Shown: in pieces, positions 7,712 to 14,380 of the stretch
How positions within the stretch are numbered: the first letter of the stretch is position 1
Layout: each line of letters opens with the position of its first letter
Origin: Subtercola sp. Z020
GTDB taxonomy: Bacteria > Actinomycetota > Actinomycetes > Actinomycetales > Microbacteriaceae
Assembly: GCF_002931235.1 (NCBI RefSeq)
Contig: NZ_PSTT01000100.1
Coordinates: 1 to 64,000 of the forward strand
Direction: 5' to 3'
Length of the DNA stretch: 64,000 bases
Made by a program: the position numbers and the translations under genes
The notes under the pieces: model-generated
Seen by the model: the letters and a program-made list of their open reading frames with translations, nothing else
Database searches by the model: none
What the model was told of the DNA's origin: nothing

Positions 7712-10198
7712 ATGACCAACCCGCCCCTGCCACCCGTCTCCGACCGGGTGCGCGCCCTGCATGCCGAGATGACGCTCGACGAGAAGATCGCCCAGCTCGT
7801 GGGCTTCTGGGTCGACCAGGGCGGCGAGGTCGTGGCGCCGATGCAGGGAGAGATGGCGACATCCGGCCGCTACGAAGAGGCGACCGCGCACGGAATCGGC
7901 CACCTCACCCGCGTCTACGGCACGCGGCCGGTCGACCCGATCGAGCGTGCGGAGTGGCTCTGGGCCGAGCAGCGCCGCCTGCAGCGGGACACCCGGCTGG
8001 GCATCCCGGCCCTCGTGCACGAGGAGTGCCTCACCGGCCTCGCCGCGTGGAAGGCCGCGACGTTCCCGACGCCGCTGGCCTGGGGGGCGTCGTTCGATCC
8101 TGCGGTGGTCGAGGAGATGGGCCGGATGATCGGCGGCTCCATGCGCGACCTCGGCATCCACCAGGGGCTCGCGCCGGTGCTCGACGTGATTCGCGACCCG
8201 CGGTGGGGGCGGGTCGACGAGTGCATCTCGGAGGATCCGTACGTCGTCGGTACCCTCGGCACCGCCTACGTGCGGGGCCTGCAGAGCGCCGGAGTGCACG
8301 CGACGCTGAAGCACTTCGTCGGCTACTCGGCCTCGCAGGCCGGCCGCAACCACGCACCCGTGCACCTCGGCCGGCGCGAGCTCGAAGACGTGTTGCTGCC
8401 GCCGTTCGAGATGGCCGTTCTCGACGGCGGGGCGCGCTCGGTGATGAACTCGTACGCCGAGATCGACGGGCTGCCGGTCGGGGCGACGCCCGAATACCTC
8501 ACCGGCATCCTTCGCGAGCGCTGGGGCTTCGACGGCGCGATCGTCTCGGACTACTTCTCGGTCGCCTTTCTGAACCTGATGCACGCGGTCGCGGCCGACC
8601 GTGCCGACGCCGCGCTGCTGGCGCTGGAGGCAGGCATCGACGTCGAGTTGCCGACGGGGGATGCGTACCTTGCGCTCGCGGAGCGCATCCGGGCTGGGGC
8701 TGGGGCTGGTGCCGATGCTGGGGCTGGGGTCGATGCGGGTGCGGGCGACGCCGCGGGTGGCGGCGGCCTCTCGCTCGCGCTGCCGCTGATCGATGCCGCC
8801 GTTCTGCGCGTGCTCGCGCAGAAGGAGGAGCTCGGCCTGCTCGACGCGACCTTCGACACTCCCCCGACGGCCATCGACCTCGACACCCCCGCCCACCGCG
8901 ACGTCGCGCGCCGTCTCGCCGAGGAGTCGCTGGTGCTGCTGACGAACGACGGCGTGCTGCCGCTCGCGTCGGCGGCGTCATCGCTGTCGTCGCCCTCGCT
9001 GTCGTCGCTGTCGTCGCCTTCGCCGTCGCTGTCGACGCCGCCCGCCCGCATCGCCGTCATCGGGCCGAACGCCGACTCCTCCGAGGCGCTGATGGGCTGC
9101 TACTCCTTCGTGAACCACGTTCTGGCGCACCATCCCGGCACCCCCATGGGGCTGGAGATCCCGACGGTTCTGGATGCCGTGACCGCCGAATTCGCCGCCG
9201 CCACCGTCTCGTTCGAGCCCGGTTGCACCGTCGAGGGCACCGACGTCTCGGGCTTCGACGCGGCCGCGCGCACCGCCTCACAGGCCGACGTCGCCGTCGT
9301 CGTCGTGGGCGACCGCGCTGGACTCTTCGGCCGCGGCACCGTCGGCGAGGGCAACGACGTCGAGAGCCTCGACCTGCCCGGCGTGCAGCGCCAGCTCGTG
9401 GAGCGCATCGTCACCACCGGCACCCCCGTCGTGCTCGTGCTGCTCACCGGCCGGCCCTACGCCCTCGACTGGGCGGTCGCGGGTTCGGCGGCGCGCGATG
9501 TCTTTTCTGACCCGACCCCCACCTCTGGGCCCACCCTCGCGCCGGCCGCCGTGCTGCAGGCGTTCTTCCCCGGCGAGGAGGGCGCCTCGGCGATCGCGGG
9601 CATCCTCTCGGGCCGCGTCTCGCCCTCGGGCCACCTGCCCGTCTCGCTCCCCCGCTCGGCCGGAGCCCAGCCCTTCAGCTACCTGCACCCCCTGCTCGGC
9701 GGCCCCTCAGAGGTGACCAGCGCCGACAGCACCCCCGTGCTGCCCTTCGGCCATGGCCTCACCTACACCGCCTTCGAGCACACCGGCCTCACCCTCGACT
9801 CCCCCGAGGTCGCCGCCGGCGACACCTTCACCGCCACCGTTACCGTCACGAACACCGGCACTTGCCCCGGCACCGACCTCGTGCAGCTCTACGCCCATGA
9901 CCTCGTCGGCAGCGTCACCCGCCCCGTCGCCCAGCTGCTCGCCTACCACCGCGTCACCCTCGCCCCCGGCGCCGAGGCCGTCGTGCGCTTCACCGTGCCG
10001 ACCACCCGCCTGGCCTTCACCGACCGCGCCTACGCCCGCGTCGTCGAGCCGGGCGCCGTCGACCTCTGGGTCGGCCCCTCCTGCGCGGCCCGCGAAGCGA
10101 CTGCGTCGCTTACGATCGCGGGCTCGGTCTACCGCGTGACCCCCGCCGATGCCCGCCTCGCGAGCGCAGAGGTCGTCGTGCCGGTCGCCGCGCAGTGA
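7712..10198 (+). CDS. Glycoside hydrolase family 3 (beta-xylosidase/beta-glucosidase type)
   Basis: An 828-aa cytoplasmic GH3 enzyme without signal peptide. The N-terminal barrel contains KHFVGYSASQAGRNHAPVH and the nucleophile Asp280 in IVSDYFS; the alpha/beta sandwich domain follows (VVVVGDRAGLFGRGTVGEGND) and a C-terminal FnIII-like domain (TVTVTNTGTCPGTDLVQLY). Start at ATG 7712, 140 bp after the permease, across a very C-rich spacer. It probably releases terminal sugars from imported oligosaccharides; xylose is favoured by the CE7 neighbour. Two low-complexity inserts (Gly/Ala and Ser/Pro) sit in loops and are unusual. Confidence 0.92.
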   Translation: MTNPPLPPVSDRVRALHAEMTLDEKIAQLVGFWVDQGGEVVAPMQGEMATSGRYEEATAHGIGHLTRVYGTRPVDPIERAEWLWAEQRRLQRDTRLGIPALVHEECLTGLAAWKAATFPTPLAWGASFDPAVVEEMGRMIGGSMRDLGIHQGLAPVLDVIRDPRWGRVDECISEDPYVVGTLGTAYVRGLQSAGVHATLKHFVGYSASQAGRNHAPVHLGRRELEDVLLPPFEMAVLDGGARSVMNSYAEIDGLPVGATPEYLTGILRERWGFDGAIVSDYFSVAFLNLMHAVAADRADAALLALEAGIDVELPTGDAYLALAERIRAGAGAGADAGAGVDAGAGDAAGGGGLSLALPLIDAAVLRVLAQKEELGLLDATFDTPPTAIDLDTPAHRDVARRLAEESLVLLTNDGVLPLASAASSLSSPSLSSLSSPSPSLSTPPARIAVIGPNADSSEALMGCYSFVNHVLAHHPGTPMGLEIPTVLDAVTAEFAAATVSFEPGCTVEGTDVSGFDAAARTASQADVAVVVVGDRAGLFGRGTVGEGNDVESLDLPGVQRQLVERIVTTGTPVVLVLLTGRPYALDWAVAGSAARDVFSDPTPTSGPTLAPAAVLQAFFPGEEGASAIAGILSGRVSPSGHLPVSLPRSAGAQPFSYLHPLLGGPSEVTSADSTPVLPFGHGLTYTAFEHTGLTLDSPEVAAGDTFTATVTVTNTGTCPGTDLVQLYAHDLVGSVTRPVAQLLAYHRVTLAPGAEAVVRFTVPTTRLAFTDRAYARVVEPGAVDLWVGPSCAAREATASLTIAGSVYRVTPADARLASAEVVVPVAAQ
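8691..8760 (+). repeat. Degenerate tandem repeat in GH3 gene (Gly/Ala loop)
   Basis: Runs of GGGGCT/GGGGCTG-like units encode alternating Gly-Ala-Asp residues (GAGAGADAGAGVDAGAG). The stretch lies in a loop of the GH3 protein after the nucleophile region, where length variation is likely tolerated. Such simple repeats can expand or contract by slippage. Confidence 0.75.
8979..9036 (+). repeat. Degenerate tandem repeat in GH3 gene (Ser/Pro loop)
   Basis: Units of the form TCGCTGTCGTCG encode SSLSSPSLSSLSSPSPSLS just before the second domain begins (RIAVIGPNADSS). It is a flexible linker made of repeated codons, a second slippage-prone insert about 220 bp after the first. Confidence 0.75.
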
Positions 10199-10667
10199 CT
10201 TCCGGCAAGGTGCTCGCCTCGAGAACCGAACGGGCGCCGTATCCGACCCTCCGCCGCTTTCAACCGACCGCGCCATCCTGTCTGGGTTCGGCAGGCTAGC
10301 CGCCTCTGGGCCCCTCGCTCTTACTCGCAGAGTTGGGGTGGCACGACGGCTCTCTTTGGCCTGTTGCACAGGACCCACCGCGGGTCCGTCTCTCGTCTGA
10401 CTTCCAGGAAGCCAGCTACCGATAGCGGTGATTATGTCAGGAAGCAGGTATGGACCAGGCCCAGGAACTGGCACTTTGCGCACAAGGATGCCAGACCCGG
10501 TACCGAGACTGCAATCGGTCAACGCGATCAGCGCTCGGCCCAGTCAACGCGAGAGGACGCTGCACATAGGCAGATTCAGTTCATATGCCGCTCGTAAAAA
10601 GCGCATAGAGCACACATAGACAACTCATTGAAACTCTTCTCACACGCAATCGCGAACACGAGAGGTA
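10199..10667. other. 470-bp gap with lower GC, no gene seen
   Basis: Short open frames here have no recognisable protein features. A 6-bp hairpin (GGACCC/GGGTCC, 10371-10387) is the only clear structure. The right half (about 10500-10660) is visibly richer in A and T than either flank, which suits the promoter of the dioxygenase gene and could mark the edge of a transferred segment. I see no transposase remnant or terminal repeats. Confidence 0.5.
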
Positions 10668-11669
10668 ATGATGAGCAGAGTTCCAGAACCAGAATCCACC
10701 CCAAACGGACCCGCCTACGAGGGTCGCCTCTTGGACCGCGCCGACGAGGAAGTCGTCGACCAGGGTGTTGCCTTCGACGTCCGCACACTCGTCAGCCGCC
10801 GCGTGGTGCTGAGCATACTCGGGCTCGGCGCTGGCGCGGTGACCTTGGCGGCATGCTCTTCTGGCGGCGCCGCCGCGAGTTCCGGGGTCGCTTCGGCGAC
10901 AGCCACGGCCGCGCCCACCCCGACCGTGTCCAGTTCAGCTTCAGCGTCGGCTGTCGATCTTCCTGCGGGCGAGATCCCCGATGAGACGGCTGGCCCATAT
11001 CCGGGCGATGGATCAAACGGGCCTGATGCGCTGACGAACTCGGGGATCGTGCGAAGCGACATCCGGTCGAGCATCGGCGGTGGGACCACCGCCGCGGGCG
11101 TGCCGATCTCGCTGACGATGACGATCCTCGACATGGCGAACAACGACGCGCCCTTCGCGAATGTCGCTGTGTACGTCTGGCACTGCGACGCCGAGGGCCG
11201 CTACTCGATGTACTCCTCCGACATCGAGAACGAGACCTACCTCCGCGGGGTGCAGGTAGCCGACAGTGCCGGCGTTGTGACGTTCTCCTCCATCTTTCCC
11301 GCCTGCTACAGCGGGCGGTGGCCACACATCCATTTCGAGGTGTACCCGACGGTCGATGGCATCACCGACTCCGCCAACGCCATCAGCACCTCACAGCTGG
11401 CGATGCCGGAGGCTGAGGCAAAGGCCGTCTATGCGCTCCCGGCATATGACGGATCGACCTCGAACCTGGGGAAGGTGAGCCTCGCCAGCGACAACGTGTT
11501 CAGCGACGACAGCGGCGCGCTGCAACTCCCCGCAGTAACAGGCGATACCACCTCGGGATACCAATTGTCACTCGTCGTCCGCGTCGACACCAGCACCACC
11601 CCGACCGCAGGGTCCGCGCCCAGCGGAGGCGGCGGGAACAGTGGCGGTGGCGGCGGCCCCGCCGCCTGA
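10668..11669 (+). CDS. Tat-exported lipoprotein intradiol ring-cleavage dioxygenase
   Basis: A 333-aa protein with a twin-arginine lipoprotein signal (SRRVVLS, Arg44-Arg45; lipobox LAAC at Cys63). The mature domain is of the intradiol dioxygenase fold (catechol 1,2-/protocatechuate 3,4-dioxygenase): ETAGPYPGDGSN at 107-118 and the non-haem Fe(III) ligands probably Tyr179 (GRYSMY), Tyr214 (CYSGRWPHIHFEV), His220 and His222. It ends in a glycine-rich tail. It should fold in the cytoplasm with iron, be exported by Tat and act outside the membrane on catecholic compounds, for example from lignin or plant phenolics. Four genes for Tat and a regulator follow. Confidence 0.9.
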   Translation: MMSRVPEPESTPNGPAYEGRLLDRADEEVVDQGVAFDVRTLVSRRVVLSILGLGAGAVTLAACSSGGAAASSGVASATATAAPTPTVSSSASASAVDLPAGEIPDETAGPYPGDGSNGPDALTNSGIVRSDIRSSIGGGTTAAGVPISLTMTILDMANNDAPFANVAVYVWHCDAEGRYSMYSSDIENETYLRGVQVADSAGVVTFSSIFPACYSGRWPHIHFEVYPTVDGITDSANAISTSQLAMPEAEAKAVYALPAYDGSTSNLGKVSLASDNVFSDDSGALQLPAVTGDTTSGYQLSLVVRVDTSTTPTAGSAPSGGGGNSGGGGGPAA

Positions 11670-11711
11670 CCCACCCCGCCAACCCGCTAACCAACAGAAA
11701 GAAGTGCTCTC

Positions 11712-11957
11712 ATGGGATTGCTCCAGAACCTCACCGGATGGCACGCGGTCATCCTCCTCGCCGTCGTACTCCTCTTCTTCGGGGCCAGCAAACTGCCAAA
11801 CCTCGCTCGAAGTGTCGGCCAGTCGGCCCGCATCTTCAAATCCGAAGTCGCCTCAACCACAGACCAGGCCAGCGAGCCCGCCGCCGAGGCGGTGACACCG
11901 GCCCAGCCCGCCGTCACCCCTCCGGTGCCAGCGACAAGCCGCGCGGAAACGTCGTGA
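11712..11957 (+). CDS. tatA: Sec-independent translocase subunit TatA
   Basis: An 81-aa TatA/E protein: short hydrophobic helix ([14 protein letters not shown]), the FGxxKLP hinge ([16 protein letters not shown]) and an amphipathic helix ending in IFKSEV, followed by a Pro/Ala-rich cytoplasmic tail. It starts 42 bp after the dioxygenase gene with an AGAAAG ribosome site. TatA polymerises to form the pore for folded cargo. Confidence 0.93.
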   Translation: MGLLQNLTGWHAVILLAVVLLFFGASKLPNLARSVGQSARIFKSEVASTTDQASEPAAEAVTPAQPAVTPPVPATSRAETS

Positions 11958-11961
11958 CGCT

Positions 11962-12759
11962 ATGCCCGCATCGACCACATCCGAACCCGAGCACGGCAGG
12001 ATGACTCTGGCCGCTCACCTGCATGAGGCGCGGACGCGTCTGATGCAGGTGGGTGTCGGGCTGCTTCTCGGCTCGATCGTGGGCTACCTTTTGTCTGATC
12101 AGATCATCGAGGTGCTAGAGGAACCGATCGTGGCTCTGGCCGAGTCGCGAAACGCCAGCCTGAACTTCGACAGCGTCAGCGCCGCATTCGATCTCAAGAT
12201 GAAGATCGCCGTGTTCGCGGGCGTCATCTTCTCGAGCCCCCTCTGGTTGCACCAACTCTTCGCGTTCTTCATGCCGGGCCTGAACCGGCGAGAGAAAAAG
12301 TACGTCCTCGGCTTTGTCGGCATCTCGGTGCCGCTCTTTGCCGCCGGCTGCTGGGTCGGGTTTGAACTGTTCCCGCACGTCGTCCAGCTGCTCGCCAGCA
12401 TCGCACCCACAGAAACCAGTAGCGTGCTTGCGGCCTCCGAGTACTTCGACTTCGTGATGAAACTCGTCTTCACCTCCGGTGCCGCGTTCGTTCTGCCCGT
12501 CTTCATCGTGCTGCTCAACTTCATCGGGGTGCTCTCTGGCCAGGCAATCGTGAAGAGCTGGAGGATCGTGCTTCTAGGTGTGATGCTCTTCAGCGCCCTC
12601 GCAACTCCGTCCGCGGACGGCATGTCCATGTTCCTGATCGCCGCCCCGATGACCGTCCTCTTCGCTACCGCAGCCGGAGTCGCCCTGCTGCACGACCACC
12701 GGGCGGCACGCCGCGCAAAATTGGCGAATCAACAAGCCCCTGAGCTCATCACCGCCTGA
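11962..12759 (+). CDS. tatC: Sec-independent translocase subunit TatC
   Basis: A 265-aa polytopic protein with the TatC signature MTLAAHLHEARTRLM near the start, the conserved first cytoplasmic loop (FMPGLNRREKKYV) and six predicted helices. TatC binds the twin-arginine motif. It begins four bases after tatA, in an operon with tatA, tatB and the Tat-dependent dioxygenase. The main chromosomal tatA/tatC pair of such organisms is normally elsewhere, so this is probably a second set. Confidence 0.93.
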   Translation: MPASTTSEPEHGRMTLAAHLHEARTRLMQVGVGLLLGSIVGYLLSDQIIEVLEEPIVALAESRNASLNFDSVSAAFDLKMKIAVFAGVIFSSPLWLHQLFAFFMPGLNRREKKYVLGFVGISVPLFAAGCWVGFELFPHVVQLLASIAPTETSSVLAASEYFDFVMKLVFTSGAAFVLPVFIVLLNFIGVLSGQAIVKSWRIVLLGVMLFSALATPSADGMSMFLIAAPMTVLFATAAGVALLHDHRAARRAKLANQQAPELITA

Positions 12760-12805
12760 CACCCCGCACCAGGCCCGCACCGCACGATAAGAGAAGGAAT
12801 AAGGG

Positions 12806-13294
12806 ATGTTCGGATTGACGATAGAAAAACTGTTCGTGATCGCAGTCATCGCCGCGATTATCATCGGCCCGCAGCATCTCCCCCGCTACGCCAGCGACCT
12901 CGCCGCGATCGTGCGGACCCTTCGTGAGTTCGTGGACGTCGCCAAAGCCCGAGTCACAGCAGAGCTCGGCCCGCACATCGACGCTCGGGAATGGGAGAAA
13001 CTCGACCCCCGCCAGTACGACCCCCGACGCATCGTCCGCGACGCCCTAACGGACAATACCGCGGTAGAGGAGCAACCGACTGCGACCCCTTCAGCACCAA
13101 ACAGGTCGACGGAACCTGCACCGCCTTCGCCGCCCGAGCCGCCCACGCTAAGACGATCTGCAACCGGCGGTTGGCAGGGCGTTCTTCTTTCTCGCATCAC
13201 GACGGCGCCGCACACCGAACTGTTACATGAAATAACCCGCTCAGCAGCGGCTCATCCGGACCCGCTCAGCAGCGGCTCATCCGGAACAGAGTAG
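12806..13294 (+). CDS. tatB: Sec-independent translocase subunit TatB
   Basis: A 162-aa protein with one N-terminal helix (LTIEKLFVIAVIAAIII), the TatB-type GPQHLPRYA hinge and a long amphipathic stretch (VRTLREFVDVAKARVTAELG). The GP-xx-LP sequence separates it from TatA. TatB joins TatC in the signal-peptide receptor. A good AGAAGGA ribosome site precedes the ATG. The last 17 or so residues are encoded by a 25-bp tandem duplication read in two frames. Confidence 0.88.
   Translation: MFGLTIEKLFVIAVIAAIIIGPQHLPRYASDLAAIVRTLREFVDVAKARVTAELGPHIDAREWEKLDPRQYDPRRIVRDALTDNTAVEEQPTATPSAPNRSTEPAPPSPPEPPTLRRSATGGWQGVLLSRITTAPHTELLHEITRSAAAHPDPLSSGSSGTE
13236..13285 (+). repeat. 25-bp perfect tandem duplication at the tatB 3' end
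   Basis: Bases 13236-13260 are repeated exactly at 13261-13285. Because 25 is not a multiple of three, the two copies encode different residues (first RSAAAHPD, then PLSSGSSG), and loss of one copy would change the C-terminus and stop of TatB. It looks recent. Confidence 0.9.
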
Positions 13295-13343
13295 GGGCTC
13301 GTGATGATGATTCGGCGTCTACAGTTGAGCGGAGGAGGACGTG

Positions 13344-14309
13344 ATGGCCCGGGTTACCAGCGCGGACGTGGCACGTGAGGCCGGTCTCTCGCGTGCGACG
13401 GTCAGTTATGTGCTCAATTCCGATCCGCGGCAGCGCATTCCTGAGGCGACCCGGCAGCGAGTTCTCGATGCCGCCGCGCGGTTGGAGTACACCCCGTACG
13501 GTCCGGCACGACTGCTACGAGGAGCGCCGAGTCGAACGGTCCTGTTACACACACCGTCCCTAGCGACAGTTGCGGAACCAGTGGGCGCGCATATCGTGTC
13601 AGCTCTCGCGGACGCCCTCACTTCTCACGGGTTGCAACTGCTCTGGCAGTTGGGAACGCCGTCTGCTGCGATGGGAGGCGACCTTGCCCCGGCTGTCGTG
13701 CTGACGTCTTTGGGAGAGCACGAGGCGGGTTTCGCGGAGTTGTCAGCCGGATTCCGAGTCCCGGTTCGTTCTTTGTTTCCAGGCCTGGATGGGTTTCAGG
13801 CCTCTCCGGGCGGCGCGCAGGTGGACCACCTGATCGACCGCGGCCATCGGAGGCTCGCCTACGCCGCATCCGATGACCCACAGCTGGAACGATCGTCGAC
13901 ACTACGACAGGGTGCGGTGCTGACGCGCGCAGAGGAGCGCGGCATCACGACTCCGTTCGTCGTAGCTATGCCGTTGGAACGACAAGCCGCCCGGAGTGCT
14001 CTTGCCGCTTTGCTGAGCCGCGATCATCCGCCGACAGCCGTGTGCGCGTATAACGATCATGTCGCGATGGCCGTTCTGGCAGCAGCATCGGATCTCGGCC
14101 TGTCAGTACCCAGTGATGTTGCCGTGATCGGTGTCGATGATGATCCGGTCGCGCAACTGATGACACCGGCGCTCAGCAGCGTCAGGGCGGAGCTTGGCGA
14201 CTTTGTTGATGAGTTTGCGGCGGAGATAGCCGCTGGCATCGTCGGCTCGGATAGCCCAGAGGTGAAGCTGCCCGCTTCCCCGGTGGTTGTGATTCGCGGC
14301 TCCTCGTGA
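13344..14309 (+). CDS. LacI family transcriptional regulator (dioxygenase/Tat locus)
   Basis: A 321-aa LacI-type repressor: helix-turn-helix VTSADVAREAGLSRATVSYV, hinge RLEYTPYGPARLLRG, then an effector-binding domain (TAVCAYNDHVAMAVLAAA, VAVIGVDDDPVAQLMTP). ATG 13344 is preferred over GTG 13341 because the GGAGGAGG ribosome site ends at 13338. It lies 50 bp after tatB on the same strand and is probably cotranscribed, which makes it the likely regulator of the exported-dioxygenase unit. Confidence 0.92.
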   Translation: MARVTSADVAREAGLSRATVSYVLNSDPRQRIPEATRQRVLDAAARLEYTPYGPARLLRGAPSRTVLLHTPSLATVAEPVGAHIVSALADALTSHGLQLLWQLGTPSAAMGGDLAPAVVLTSLGEHEAGFAELSAGFRVPVRSLFPGLDGFQASPGGAQVDHLIDRGHRRLAYAASDDPQLERSSTLRQGAVLTRAEERGITTPFVVAMPLERQAARSALAALLSRDHPPTAVCAYNDHVAMAVLAAASDLGLSVPSDVAVIGVDDDPVAQLMTPALSSVRAELGDFVDEFAAEIAAGIVGSDSPEVKLPASPVVVIRGSS

Positions 14310-14340
14310 TCGGCTGAAATCCCTTCCGACGAACTGAGAC

Positions 14341-14375
14341 GTGGGAAGGTGTGGCAGAAATCCACACCTCCCCAC
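14341..14375. terminator. Bidirectional stem-loop between convergent lacI and GH30
   Basis: A stem of up to 14 pairs with one mismatch (inner GGTGTGG/CCACACC, seven-base loop) lies between the ends of two converging genes. It has no long T tract on either side, but position and strength make a shared terminator likely. Confidence 0.75.
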
Positions 14376-14380
14376 TCGGT

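Noticed and set aside
10364-10597. Short frames in the gap before the dioxygenase, considered as a small gene or transposase remnant
   Set aside because: No ribosome site, no conserved motif and no terminal repeats were found.
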